DNA from: Baylisascaris procyonis
Lineage: Eukaryota > Nematoda > Chromadorea > Rhabditida > Ascarididae
NCBI GenBank assembly: GCA_037389465.1
Contig: JAZARR010000250.1
Location: forward strand, 2,604,001-2,668,000
Reading direction: 5' to 3'
Length of the DNA: 64,000 nt
Shown here in pieces: positions 25,051-37,380 of this stretch. The first letter of the stretch is position 1, and the number at the start of each line of letters is the position of its first letter. The position numbers and the translations under genes are program-made. The notes under the pieces were generated by a model. It worked only from the letters and a program-made list of their open reading frames with translations, was not told where the DNA came from and made no database searches.

Positions 25051-25832
25051 GTATGGTCTTCATTGCTTAACACTTTCAACATTTCACCATCAATTCCAGT
25101 GCAGTCAGTCTACGATTAAAACTTTTCACTATGCGATCCGTAAAAATTATGCTATTTTTTGTGCGATGATTGCTGTTAAAATCGAACAAGTTCACCATTA
25201 TGGTTCTTTTTTTGTCTATTTTATAATTTTCGATTGCACATTAGTAAAATTTACCATATTCGAACCTACAACTACTCATCATCATAATTTTCGAGATGAT
25301 ATAGGACGTATTTCTAATTTCTATAGTTTTTTTTGTCCTTTCTTGATGTTCATCAATGCGCTAAAATTATAACCGCAAAGACTGCAAGCTAAAGCACAAT
25401 TATATGCTTTGATTTATGACAGTTGGTGATTTAATTTGAAAAATTTATCATTTATTTTTCTTTTCAACAGCAGAATTCTGAGTAATTAGACAGACTTTCC
25501 TAACTTCTTGCATTCATCCGACGAGCATCTGCTAGAATATTGTTGAAACTTATGAACTATGCGAAAATGAATCAAATAATGCAATTCTGACTGAAAATAA
25601 AAAGTAAATGAAGTCTTCATGTTCACAGTTATTATGGTCGTTGTATAGTAAATAATAGTAAACATTTTTTACGTGGTAAATGATAATTGTAATGATTAGT
25701 AAATGAAATGGTCATTGTACAATGAATAGAAATATAGTGAATGATTTTTTTTCGATACAATAATTCCAAAAATTTAATTGCGTTCTTTACTTCGATCATG
25801 TTATATACGAAAATTCTTCTCAATGGTTTTTG

Positions 25833-25977
25833 TTATCGTAATCTTCGACGCTCGCGATATATAGGATACTCGTTAGTCGATACGGTAATTTTTATCTCAA
25901 CAATTTCTTTTCCACGGCTGCAGTGAAATACACTTAATGAAAGAATTTGGTTATGTTCGGCTAACTCCACTACATTT
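25833..25977 (-). CDS. Candidate terminal exon, unrecognised
   Basis: Minus-strand interval starting after GATTGTGATCAG and ending with TAA. After one leading base it reads NVVELAEHNQILSLSVFHCS, then RGKEIVEIKITVSTNEYPIY, then RERRRLR and stop. Alternating hydrophobic and polar residues (EIVEIKITVS) suggest beta strands, and the end is strongly basic. The acceptor is only fair, with a weak pyrimidine tract. An ATTAAA-like polyadenylation signal lies downstream on this strand. No upstream exon was assigned and the family is not recognised. Confidence 0.35.
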
Positions 25978-27689
25978 CTGATCACAATCGAACATTCATT
26001 CAAATGGGAAATATAAATGCGCTGATAATTCACAAAAATTAATTTTAAAAAAAGATTTTAATTAGGAATTATTCATTATTTCCGAGATCAGATGCAATAA
26101 TACGTTTAATTCTCTCATTTCTCGCTTAGTCGTCTTTCTGTATTGTCTATTGTCAAGTTTTCATTCCATCTATGCACAATCTGTAATTAAGCAACAGCAG
26201 TTCGCAACAATTTATCGAAGTTTTCTGAGTGATTGGATTCCTCTTAGTAACCTTCCTAAATCTTTAAAAAAGAGAGCAGCTATTGATGGTTTTTCGGCGT
26301 CTTGATGATGTTATCATATCACTTTATATTACGTCTTCGAGATTAATGCAAAATTCGCATCATTTCGGTGCAATGATTATGATGTTCGAGTTCACTTCCA
26401 CATAAAATCATTTCTCACCAACTAAACGGTAGTGCTATTGATTGCTGATATGTCAGAGGTTTTTCTAACACATAATTAGCACCGAGAATTAAATTCCTTC
26501 TGCCTCTCTATGTGACATTTTCATGTCTTAGTCTGTTGGGAAAGTATCCACGCTCGAATATTTTCATCAAACCTTTCAATTATTCTCCGATGGCTAAAAA
26601 CATCGATATCATCGCTAATTTTAACCTTGTAGCCTTTCGCCTTGCTCGTGAGCATTCATCTCGAACAGCAACTGTTTAAAAATATAAGTTCTTTCTTTGT
26701 CCTTTATATTTTTTGGCTGTCTACTAGCAATCCTTGCACTATTGTGTGTGAGGGAGGATCATTTAGATCAAAGTTCACCTCAAAGCTCATATGAAATTTA
26801 GGTCCTAGCTGAATGTTCACATTGTTAAGAAATAGGAATTTAAATTTGAATTGAAAATCAGAAACTGAATCGAATAATTAGAAAAGAAAGCCTCATCATC
26901 GAGGAGGAATTTGAATCGCAGTGGGGAGCAAATATTTACTTCTTGATCACCCCTGTCGGAAACTGTTCTTCTTAATTTTTAATTTTCTCTCTCACAAACC
27001 CACATAAGGCAAACAATTAAGAACTTAATGTAAAATTGCTAATAAAAATTTTAAGTTTGTCGTTATTAAATGTGAAATTATCGAAAGCTTGAGGCGTTTT
27101 TCTCATCCATACGTCTCGCTACTACACTTCAATTGTACCCGATCGACTCATTTCCAAGTACTCCATTGGGTCACTTCTAAATTTCTAATATGTTTCGTTC
27201 AATACTTATAAGTCCAATACTTCCACCATCCGGCATCTGTATGCTATATTTCTCCCATCCTATAGAAAGGAATGATTATTGGTTTTCGCTAATCCAAAAG
27301 TCATCCTCAAAGAGAACAGCAATTTATTAGCTTCGTTTCTTTAATGAGTATCCACTATAAGATATCGTTAAACCTCGTTTATAAGCTGCCTAGCTTATGA
27401 CTGAGCAATTTCGAAGGGACTATACAATCAAAAAGAAATTGTTTTCTTCTCAAATTTTTCAAGAGGCATATAGTCAGAGATTAGAATTTTTAACTTCTTC
27501 TACGATTGAGAATAGGCATAAGCCAAAGGTGGCGGTATATGATGCAGATAGTGATTTGTAGGCAGACAGACGCTAAGAAAAACTAGCAACAGCCACCTAA
27601 AAGGTGGTTTGCCCTAGTTTTATAGCAAGGTCTGGCGTAGTTGGCTTCTCGCTGAAGTCGGCCAGAGTTTTTTTTTTTTTCATGTGGAT
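25978..27689. other. AT-rich stretch, no gene supported
   Basis: No coding-like frame with splice support on either strand. Its right part precedes the retrotransposon relic and may include its unrecognisable 5' portion. Confidence 0.45.
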
Positions 27690-28330
27690 GAAGCTTCGAA
27701 GTAAGAACTTGAAATAGCTACTCCACCTTCTAGCCAATTCCTAGTTGCATCCAACAACGAAATGACTTTAGTCCTGTTTTGTTCGTCATATACATAAAGG
27801 ATGTTTCCGATAATATTCGGAGTATGACTAAGCTCTTTGTTGATGACTTCAAAATTTATCATCCATTATATGATCGTGTCTTTGTTTTCCATATTCTGCA
27901 CAAAAAACAAAACATTGATGCTATATAGCTAATTGGTCGAAATTATGACACTTAAATTTGTCTCATAAAAAATACCATATGTTTTTATCAACTTTCGGCG
28001 CGAATGTTCTGTCAAATTGGGCGATGACGTTCTTTCCTCTAAGATCATGTCCCTGATCTTGATGTTGTGACTGACCCGATCTTTCCTTTAGAGTTGCAAT
28101 GCTTCACCACCCCCCCCCCCCTCCCCGTAAGGTCGCCTAGAAACAATATAAAGCACTATCAAAAGGTCCTCGTTGCTTTATCAACCCATTTTGGAATACC
28201 TCTGTATGCTCATCTCATGCGATTCCTGATGTCACACTAGTGGAGGATGATGAATGCACTTCATTCGTATTGCTTTTACCTCGATCCCATAGAATGAATT
28301 GCGTTATCAGGTTATATGACTGATATATCG
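27690..28330 (+). mobile_element. Decayed non-LTR retrotransposon, reverse transcriptase relic
   Basis: Plus-strand translation shows the central part of a LINE reverse transcriptase. SPVLFVIYIKDVSDNIRSM is followed by KLFVDD at 27830-27847, matching the family pattern of a P-V-L-F-x-x-Y-I-N-D block and the catalytic F-A-D-D box. Upstream, PIPSCIQQRN corresponds to the conserved S-G-x-P-Q-G-S segment. Downstream, after stops and frame changes, pieces such as SCSSHAIPDVTLVED near 28208-28250 resemble the later thumb-region block of CR1/L2/Jockey-type elements. In-frame stops, frameshifts, loss of the S-G-x-P-Q-G signature and an inserted poly-C run show it is long dead. The clade is uncertain and no complete ends were found. 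Confidence 0.75.
28110..28126. repeat. Poly-C tract inside the retrotransposon relic
   Basis: A homopolymer of C interrupted by a single T, breaking the relic's reading frame. Such runs often collapse or expand in assemblies, so the exact length is not trustworthy. Confidence 0.8.
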
Positions 28331-29538
28331 CAAATCTGACTTCATTTCATCATTTTCTACGAAACTAATCGACACTTTTGCTGCATTTTTTTTTCCCAGA
28401 AATGTTTCAGTATACCCATCTCCGTAGTCAACGTGAGCAACTCGCTAAGATATTTTGCACCACAAACAATGTGTTGTATAGTTTCAATTTTCATATTCTA
28501 CGAGCTTAGAATCTATTTTCGGCCGATATCATTGTGCCTTTCAAATTGCGATTGGTTAGTTTTATCGTTCACAAGATTGCTTTTCTCACTGAACTCGAGC
28601 TTGTTCCTCAGATGCTTTGTGATATTCTACTTTTTCCTTCTGTTACCGTTTCCGCAGTCTGTTCTACTACCTGGCTTTATGTCCTTACCAACATATCTTC
28701 TGATGCTGCACCACTTTGGGATGTTGAAACTAAATAAAATGAAATAATGAACGGAGACTTATGACGGCCTGTAAGTTTCTAGAATAGACGTATAATCGAG
28801 AAGACGTTCGTAATGAGGAGACATATAACCCGGATTTTATGGAAAATGTCAGGCCAAAATATCTCTTCCTCGATTCTGATTAGCTTCGAATGTTTATATG
28901 TCGATTAGCTGCATATCAAGCGATCAGAAATCATTTTGTGCTATCAAATGAAAGCAATTTTGTGTCATCCTTACGGTGATAGCATCATAAAAAATATTTT
29001 CGAAGTCTTTCGTCACATAAGGATGCTAAATATTGCAAAAACTATTAGAGATAATTCGGGTAAAGCACGCCAATATGGCACCTCCAACATGAAAAAACAC
29101 CTCCATGTGATGGTGACAATTTTTTTATTTATTTGAAAGGTTGCACTAGTGCGTATGTTACACTAATATGTAATAAATAAAAGGCGTGATCGTCAAATTC
29201 GTCCTATCCGAAAGCAAAAAGTTCGCAAATAAGACTGAAATATGATTCGGCACGCAATCCAAACTATCGCTATGGCACACCTCTGTATACACGGCTCTCA
29301 TAGCAAGCTATCATCCGTTGTAACTCTCTACTTTTATTCAATAGGAGTACCATTTTTGTTGTGTGTTCTTATTGCATACTGTCCGGAAGACCCATCCGGA
29401 ATAAAAGTGAAGAGTTTTTGATCCTGTCTGTTGGTGACATGGTTTTCTGCGTTGTCTGGATGATATCCTGTGTCGCATTTCGCACTATTCATAAATGGTT
29501 GATATATATATTGCCTTGCAAAGATTCACTGATTCAGG
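28331..29538. other. Stretch without supported gene
   Basis: May include the worn 3' end of the LINE relic. Plus-strand frames at 28433-28747 are hydrophobic and unsupported by splice signals. The rest is AT-rich with nothing recognised. Confidence 0.4.
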
Positions 29539-29791
29539 CAAACACGTTGGCCCGAATAGTGAGGACAGTAACGTCAGAAAGGGTGACGGAGCGTGGCATC
29601 GCGCAACAAACGAAATCGGCGCACGGTAGTTGGCCGTCCCCGTCTGCTAGTAGTAACCACAAGCATCAGTATCCGTCGCAGAACAGTCACAAACTGCGCC
29701 CTCCTTCGTGGCCGCGTCGCGGCGGCCCACACCAGCTGCACGCCCAAACAAAGCGCTGTCGCCAACGAGGCGCTAAACAACAATGCGGGCG
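29539..29791 (+). CDS. Candidate GC-rich exon, low-complexity protein
   Basis: A GC-rich island. The plus-strand frame opens at an acceptor (CACTGATTCAG) and runs to a fair donor GTTAGT with no stop. It reads ANTLARIVRTVTSERVTERG, then Ser/Pro/His/Gln-rich sequence (SPSASSNHKHQYPSQNSHK), then Arg/Gln-rich sequence. This would be a disordered region. Rival readings exist. A second plus-strand frame is open from 29587. A minus-strand frame begins after TTGTTGTTTAG with signal-peptide-like ASLATALCLGVQLVWAAA. Exon status is more likely than not because of the composition; the strand and frame are not settled. Confidence 0.35.
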
Positions 29792-31517
29792 GTTAGTCTC
29801 ACCTTTCTACGTTTATCTTATGCCGGCAGTTTTGAAAATCTCCAACCGAATACCGTTGAAGCACATTTATGAATCATGGACTACAAAATTTTCAACTTAG
29901 AAGAGAGCATATATTGCAGAGAGGATTTGCAGTGAATAGAAGTTTATGCTGCAGCTTATAGGATGGCCGCTTTTTTAAAACTGTAGCTTAAGGTCAAACG
30001 TCATTGCTTTTTTCTTTCATAAACCTCCTCTCTCTGTATTTTTTTCCTCGATAAGAAAATCTCTGCTTTCTAATATAGATTTTTAAACTGTCATGAAAAT
30101 TTTGGAAATTGCGTTTGTGCATTCAGCATTGTTGCTGCCTTGATTTTTTTTCTTAGCGTTAAGGTAAAAAATGAAGAAGTTAGTTGCATATGGCTTCTTC
30201 ACTTCAAGAGATACTTCTACCATCCAACTTGGTTTCCTATGTTTTTATAAGAGAAAAACTATCACGAGTTATCATCTGTGACGTCTTATGCGCCATCTCA
30301 ACCTTAGCTAAAAAATTCCAACCTAATCCTCTGCTCTTGGTCTACTGAAAAAAAAAATGTCGCCATAGTTTCGAGTTTTGATTTATTCAAATACATGGTT
30401 CATGCCAACTTCACCCTCCAAATGATTCACCATCTTGTGATTACCATTTTTTTTCGTGTCGCCCAATTTGTTATCGACGAAAAGCACTCAAAAAGATTAT
30501 TATCTGAACTCAATTTTCAACCCAGATGTTCTCTTTTTTATATTTCATCTATTCATTTGAAAACCTAGGAGCTGTTATGTGCGTGAGATGCAGTCATCAT
30601 CCAACATTGCTAATAGCCAGCCTTTATTGTACTATGCTGGACCACACATCGCAGCTGCATTCTTCAGTACTCCTTTGTTGTTTTGCAGTAACCATTGTGA
30701 AGTTACTATTATATAGTCCTTTACAATCAACCTTACTATTAAGCTACAAAATTTGGTAGAAGCAATATTTATTAATGATAACTTTACTATTAAGCTGCAA
30801 ATGTCATTCACTTTAGCATGTAAGCCACTTTCGATATTACTCAACTACGCTAATTAAAGACTGCCTCCATTATTTCAAAGCATCTAACTTTCTATGTTGT
30901 AAGGATGTCTCTTAGCACTTATTGATCCCTCGTTGTTGTCTCTTCTACTTTAACTCTACAATTTTTTATTCGTTTCTTAGCAGTAAATGGATACTCACTT
31001 CCTGCGATATATGTTTATCATATAGAGTCTTAATTGAAGTTTCTGCAACATAGTTTTTATATCATTTTTTTCTTTAATGTTGTGCCGTTCTTGTTCGTTG
31101 TTATAGGTTATGCTAGTTTGATATTAGCTCTCCTCAATACCGATGAAAACAAAATAGAATTTGTGCGAATAAATGAATAAATGCAATCATGCCACTGAAA
31201 GTATACTGAAATAAATTATTCATAATTCTATCAGTCAATTATGATCAATATTTGCATATGATACATCCTGAATTATGCTAATTAATACGAATTTTTAATC
31301 GTTGAACTTGAGTGAAATATTGAAAGAATTCGAAAAAATGCAATTTTGAATATCATAGTGATATCGCCTTATATATCGTTGTTTCTGAGCAGTTTTTTTT
31401 TTTTTTTTTTCATTCGACTTAGCAGACTCTTTAGCGCATTCACCAAAACAATGACAACAATAATAATGGCACTAGTTTAAAGAAATATTTTAGAAATGTG
31501 AAATTTGAAATATTCAC
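29792..31517. other. AT-rich stretch, no gene supported
   Basis: Holds an imperfect direct repeat (TTACTATTAAGCT) at 30731 and 30784 and long T runs. No exon with paired splice sites was seen. Confidence 0.45.
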
Positions 31518-31636
31518 CTTTATCGACGTAATCTGAAATTGTTGACTATGAGATTGCTTAGTTCTAATTTTCTTAAACAATGTCTCTATATGGTCTATGT
31601 TACAATTATCATCATAATATCTAACGATAATGAGCG
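31518..31636 (-). CDS. Candidate internal exon, unrecognised
   Basis: Minus-strand interval of 119 bases between AAACATTGCCAG and a good donor (AAAG then GTGAATATT). With two leading bases it reads LIIVRYYDDNCNIDHIETLF then KKIRTKQSHSQQFQITSIK, ending on a codon boundary. A hydrophobic start, an acidic turn and a basic Gln/Ser-rich end give a soluble-protein look. A candidate start exon lies upstream at 31789-31856, but its phase does not fit this one directly. The family is not recognised. Confidence 0.4.
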
Positions 31637-31788
31637 CTGGCAATGTTTATTCATTTTGCATTTGCAGGATTGCTTGCATTTATTAGCGAATAGCACTAAC
31701 GATCGGCAGTTGTAAGTTGCAAAATGCAACTAGATCAGCTCTCTAAGCGTATGATTTACTACGGTAAAACAAGAATATTTTCGCTCAC

Positions 31789-31856
31789 TTATTATTGGCA
31801 TCTACCTCATGGTTCTTTCCATGAGTTTCGGCCAATATGATGCTGTTCGTCGGCAT
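31789..31856 (-). CDS. Candidate first coding exon, unrecognised
   Basis: The minus-strand ATG has an in-frame TAG four codons upstream. The frame reads MPTNSIILAETHGKNHEVDA then NN and leaves two bases at a good donor GTGAGCG. Joining it to the exon at 31518-31636 would need a different acceptor or an extra exon because the phases disagree. A short N-terminus with no signal peptide suggests an intracellular product. Evidence is limited to start context, donor and composition. Confidence 0.35.
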
Positions 31857-32417
31857 GTGAAGAGGCTAAACAAGATGGCGCATTAGTGGTGCAGTTTGAT
31901 AGAGGTTCTGAGTGAAAGAGAATCGTCATTTGGCCATTGTGGTATGTGTTCGTGAATAGCCATTCAAGGCTGTCCGATATGTTTCTCTCCAGGGCTGGTT
32001 ACGTCAGCAAGTTTTATGGACACTGAGAGAGAGAGGGGGGGAATTGTGGGTTGTCCGCTGTGCTCGTTTCGGATGCTAAATGTACGCGTAGAAGGCTATC
32101 CGTTCACGTTTTTTGTGCATCGAATTCACACTTTTTCGCACTCAAATTGCGCTCTTCGATCGCCGCTGCCACTGTCTTAGCTCGTCTTCTTTATCCTCTC
32201 ATCATCATGCTATTCTGTCTATGTTTCGCTGTTCCTATTCAAAAATGACAAGTATTACCGAACAATATATAGAGGCAGATTATCAAAGCAATATCAATAT
32301 TGAATTCGACCTGAAATGTATTGAGTGATATCGGAAAAAAATAAAGTGAGCATTGGTTAGGTTAAATTTTTCTTTTTTTTGAAGAAATATTGCAGCGCTG
32401 TTGTTTTTTTTTGCTCT

Positions 32418-32633
32418 TCAAAAAAACATAAGTTTGAGTCGTAGATATGGGGCCACGATTGATGGAATTAACGTTCGCAGCCTTCTAGCAGAAAGTCTTG
32501 CGATTATGCTTTCGACAATTTCAGTAGCAGATCCGCAAAGCAGAACATCGATTAAAGCTTCACCGATGTCACCAATGTTTCTCGAACATTTTATTAGCCA
32601 TTCCGCTCTTTCATGAATATTGAAAATGTGCAA
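32418..32633 (-). CDS. Candidate terminal exon, helical, unrecognised
   Basis: The minus-strand frame reads ERAEWLIKCSRNIGDIGEAL, then IDVLLCGSATEIVESIIARL, then SARRLRTLIPSIVAPYLRLK, and stops with TGA. It reads like a run of amphipathic helices, as in helical-repeat proteins, and is less AT-rich than its flanks. The frame stays open upstream to about 32725, so the acceptor is not fixed. CATGAAAG near 32607 and a CTGAG near 32680 are the options. A plus-strand frame overlaps but is less protein-like. No polyadenylation signal was seen close by. The family is not recognised. Confidence 0.4.
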   Translation of the reverse strand: MHIFNIHERAEWLIKCSRNIGDIGEALIDVLLCGSATEIVESIIARLSARRLRTLIPSIVAPYLRLKLMFF

Positions 32634-32729
32634 AGAAAATATTGGAATCCGAATGAAATGGATGATAAACTCTGTCTCAGGTATTTGTTTTACTGCTATA
32701 CTTGAAATATTTCTTAAGAGTTAACGGTA

Positions 32730-33574
32730 ATGAAAGCGGCAAGTGAAGAATTGAGTCGATCGCTGGTCGACTCGCTCGTTTGCTCTCTCCCTTACTTATC
32801 CAATGTTATTCCAGTGATGAGGCGAACGTCGTGTCATCATGGACATATTTTGCACTGAAATGTTGCTCGCCCTTTGGCAGAATCGCTTAAGGGCAATAGC
32901 GAATATCAGTCGCGCAAAATTGTTTTAGTATTCCCTGGGGTATTCCCCCCCCCCCCAAAAAAAAAGGAGTGGTCAAGAATGTTGACGTCGCAGTGCAAAC
33001 ATTCTGAAACATACAATATTTTCTTCCTGATCATATTGCGTTCGTTCTTCGTGCTAAAAATGCAACGACATCATGGAAAAGAAAAAAGAAATTACATCCA
33101 TTTCTAAATAGGAAATTCTTTAGACGTCAATTGTTGTTGATGAAATAAAAAATTCACTATAGCTATGGGAAAACAATTTCTTTTTGAACTATGTATACTG
33201 ACAATATTGCAATGCTTTTTGCATTGGAAACGATTAAATCACGTATAATAAGGGATGACAAAAAAAAATGCTCAAAAAAAAACGATACGTATTCAGAAAT
33301 TATTATTGTGCTAATAGTTGAGATTAAAAGAAATTTTATGCGCTTTGTACTCTTTTTAGATGCGAAGCTTTGTATAGATTTGTTCACATCATATAAAGCA
33401 CTACTGCTTCGCTTTCTTAGGTGCAATGCACATGCACAATTATGGCGTTTGACTGACGCTGAACGCTTCGTCGTATCTCCTCTCATTTTAGCTCCAAATA
33501 AGTATCTTTGTCTATATATCCACGATTTGCTTGCGTAAATAGTAATGTTGCTAATCTATGCTGTGTATATAGGC
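32730..33574. other. Stretch without supported gene
   Basis: Contains a C-run followed by an A-run at 32947-32965 and a 115-codon plus-strand frame at 33191-33538 that overlaps a 107-codon minus-strand frame. Neither has splice support or a recognised domain. Confidence 0.4.
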
Positions 33575-33635
33575 ATATATATATATATATATATATATTT
33601 CTTATTAGTTCATTTAGTTATTTATTTCTCCGTTC

Positions 33636-33692
<57 letters not shown>
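33575..33692. repeat. Two (TA)n microsatellites separated by 39 bases
   Basis: Pure TA runs at 33575-33598 and 33638-33692 flank a T-rich spacer. Each run is self-complementary, so the pair could extrude as one structure or pair with each other. Confidence 0.9.
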
Positions 33693-33696
<4 letters not shown>

Positions 33697-36600
33697 TGCG
33701 ATATAATATAATGATGAACATGGTGCGCATTTTGACAGATGTTGTTTTCTTGTTTAAGAACTCTGAATGTATTCACTGGGTGCTAGGGAGGAAAGGTAAA
33801 ATTCGTTTAACATTAAATAAAAACCAGTAGCTTTGCGCACTATTCCGCCAAAACAAACAAAAGATGAAAAATGAAGATGTACGGAACAATTTAAATGATT
33901 CAGGAGGACATTCTGTCAATATTTACTCGTCATCTGCTAAAACAAAATGATATCCCCGAGAGTTTACGCATAGAAAAGTGGTTTTCTGAACAAAACAGCA
34001 AGCGGCGTTCATAAAACATATGAACTGATATAAAATGCTAACAAGACATTATGTTATTATGACACATATTACCTTCTTGGGCTTAATAATTCCCAGCATT
34101 CAGGATGTATAGTCTTGCACGACTTTTGATATGAACATAATCGGTTAAACTGGGAGTATTAGCTTCAGCGTCTTAGCAATTGACCTAGCATGACTATTTC
34201 AGTATTTCGAACTGTTGAAATGACATGAGCTGCCAGTAAGATGTGTCGTTTCGATACTTTCTGAGACACAACAAAGCAGATAGAAATTGAGGACGATTGC
34301 TAGAGAATATCAAGAGGAACTCACACATACTGGATAGCTTACTGTTTAGCACTATAAATAGAATGTTGTTTGATTTGATAACATATAACTCATAAGTTAT
34401 TCTTGTATCGACAGATATAAGCGTCATTTTAAAGGCGTTGAGAGAGAACATTTTTTGCTCAACATTGGCGAAGATATAATTGCGAAAACAGTGAACCAAT
34501 ATAGTCCATATTCTCACTCAATCCTGGAATATTGATATATAGCTTTAATTTACTGAATCATTTGCAGACAATATTGATAACGGCTGAAATATATAGCAAA
34601 GATACCTATTTATGTTCACAAACACATCGAATAAATTATACGTGAAATCAGTTAAAATTATTTTCTAAATTTAATCAGCCTTTCTATAATTCAAGTCGCA
34701 AATGATTTAAATAGACTGAAAATTTTGATAAAATCATTCTAATGATTATATAAAACTGTTAAATCAAGAATAAGCAGTAAAGCCAAATAAGTCAAATGTA
34801 TTGCCACGAACAATGGTGACACGGTTAGAGAGGTGTGGATGCACATGAAAGCTCTCATGTGCTATAGAACAATGCGACATATTTCTTTCTTGTTCTCCGT
34901 TTCGAGAAGACAACGAGCAGAGCCATCCATGAGAGCGCCTCGTTTTGTGCTCGCAATGCTTAGTTGAATCGCGCAGGCTGCAGCATTCTCCACTTTCGTA
35001 TATTCAACTCGCCAATTTGCAAACATCGCTGCACCTTAGAAATTAAACCGCTTCCTTCATTCCAATAAATTAAATCGCTTCCTTCACACTAGAAAATATA
35101 ACCGCTTCCTTCACCCTAAAAAATTAAACCGCTTCCTTTACCCGAACAAAGTAAACTACTTCTTTTACCTAGGAAACTAATCAATTTTCTGTTGCTCACT
35201 AATTTCATTTCTATTCTACTTTGATTGATTGTATCATGCGATTTGGCCGATTATGTGCTGCAAAATTTCCATTTCATTTCGGTTGATTGTGTGATGCAAT
35301 TTGCCTTGATAAACCTTGCACATCGCATACAAAAAGATAGTTCTGTTGATGTCATATAATCGGTATGCTTCTGATTGTCTATCTTCGAGTATCTAGATCA
35401 TCATTGATGTGCAAAACTATCCGGTCATTCTTTTTTTTTTTTTTTTGCAAATTGCATACTCTTTTGCATTTCATAAATTTTTTTGCATTGTATATATTTT
35501 TCTTTCATATATCTCTATTGAAGCTAATGTTTTGCTAGACAACGATGAGAATTTTCATGCGGCTAGAGTTACTAGTGTAACCGTTAATTGAATATGCGTC
35601 AGAAGCATCATTCAAAAATTTTCTAAAACTATTTCGATGAATAAATGAGTGCATTGGGCATTCGATTGTTGTGTTTGTTGCGTTTATTTCGGGGTAAATT
35701 TTGCAAAGCGTTATTCACATCTCAAACTTCTATATACGTATAGTGACTATCATTGAAAAGCATCGCTGTTATGTTCGTATTTCAAACGATTTTAATACCT
35801 ATCATAGCACCTCTTTAGCACTTAATAATTTGTGTGCAATAATTGCTTCATTCAGTGTAATAGTTTTTAGACTCGTCATTGAATCTATGAATTTCTTTTA
35901 GGTGAGGATAGCCCTATTGTAAAAACGATTGTTTCTTTCTCTTTTTTTTTTTTTTTCGCTTTCTTCGAACATATTTTGCTCGTCAATATCAATTTTTTTT
36001 TTCGAGAAAATTATGGAAAGTTTGCAAATTTATCATTTATTGATGTAATACACTATGCAGAATGAAATATTCGATATGTCGGTTTTGCAATTTATTCAGA
36101 AACTAAAGATAATTTTACTATATTTTCTCATATTATAAATCAATCTTTAGGGTTTTTTTTCTCATAGATTTAATTCAAATTTCAATGAATCATCGTAACA
36201 TTGATCGAATAGATATGCTAAGCATATTGAAGAACATAACTATCATTAAATATAATCGAAGCAACGCTTTTCTACGTGTATATTGAAGGTTACAATAAAG
36301 GAGTCTAATCTCTTGCTAAAAGAGTGGTTGCGTGCAATTTTATATGGTCCAATTCATTCGGAAACTCTTTAGGGACTCAATTACCTTTGCAAATAGTTGT
36401 GCGCTACTCAAATAACGGAAATGTCACTTGCACAACCATAAACGCACTCGTGAAGCTTATTTCCGTCACATTTTCTCCTAAACTAGTTTGCTCTCAAGAG
36501 CTGATAGGCGTCGTTTTTTGGTCGACAATCGCGATTCAAACAATTTCAGTTTCTGAGTTTCATTCGCAGAAATGCTTAAGAATTATGATTATATCGCGTT

Positions 36601-37380
36601 TATTGTTTTATAGTATTGGCAATTATTTCCGACATATTTTTAATTCAAAAAATTTCATGTTTTAATCAAAGTAATGCTTTTTTTTCATTCTCTTCATTAA
36701 AAACATCCTAAGAATTTCATCGTATCATTGCAAGGTTTACTTCCTCTCTGTGATAACGTTGGATAAGTAAAATCTAGCACATCCTACCTCTAATTAGTAA
36801 TACTTACACTCATTTAGCTAGCGTAATTCGAATGGTTCGATTGGTCTTTTTATGCTATCCGATCTCAGCATCACATACCTTAGGAGATGATGTTTACGAC
36901 CAGCTTAGTGCAATAAGTATTTAAAGTTTAATGGGCAGTCCATAATAAGCAGAAGTTCTTTCATGCTGGACTATTGCAACGAAAAAACAACTTCATCGAA
37001 TATTTCAAATTTTTCATCTCATTTATTTCTATAGCGTTTTCTCACGAGTAACCACAGCAATTGTTGAGTTCTTTCCTATCGAATTAACTGCAATTCGAAT
37101 GAAAACACTAATAGAAGCCGCAAAAAAAAGAACGATGAAGTGAACGATGAAAAGACCATCGTACATTCACTTAGCGATAATGACATTCGAGAAACGACTT
37201 CAAAGTCGTGCTCTTCTAACTATAAATTAGATTGTTTAAAAAGGATTCGTTACTAGCAAAACAAAAATTAGCGTTTCATTGGCCAACAGTTTCACTTCAG
37301 CCGATATTACTCTTTGCCGTTTTTTGATTGACTCTTAAAGCTCTCACCTAACTCTGACCCAAAGATAAAGGTTACGCTCG
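33693..37380. other. AT-rich stretch with a minisatellite
   Basis: No gene is supported. It contains the 27-base tandem array at 35040-35174, poly-T runs near 35431 and 35942, and a 107-codon minus-strand frame at 34194-34517 without clear exon boundaries. Confidence 0.45.
35040..35174. repeat. Tandem repeat, 27-base unit, five copies
   Basis: Five head-to-tail units begin at 35040, 35067, 35094, 35121 and 35148, each exactly 27 bases. The shared core is TAAACCGCTTCCTTCACC, and copies diverge toward the right. The fifth unit is the most worn and a partial sixth may follow. Although 27 is a multiple of three, stops interrupt all frames across the array, so it is not a coding repeat now. Confidence 0.9.

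Noticed and set aside
24854..25063. Minus-strand frame opposite the 24940-25050 exon
   Set aside because: It is less protein-like than the plus-strand frame and has no paired splice sites.
27680..27862. Minus-strand 60-codon frame
   Set aside because: It is the antisense of the reverse transcriptase relic, whose plus-strand motifs are clear.
30632..30844. Minus-strand frame with an internal peptide repeat
   Set aside because: It reflects the imperfect DNA repeat TTACTATTAAGCT at 30731 and 30784 rather than a protein repeat.
34194..34517. 107-codon minus-strand frame with receptor-like hydrophobic runs
   Set aside because: It starts at a non-ATG codon right after a stop, and another frame in the same interval reads equally well from a better acceptor. 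No domain was recognised.
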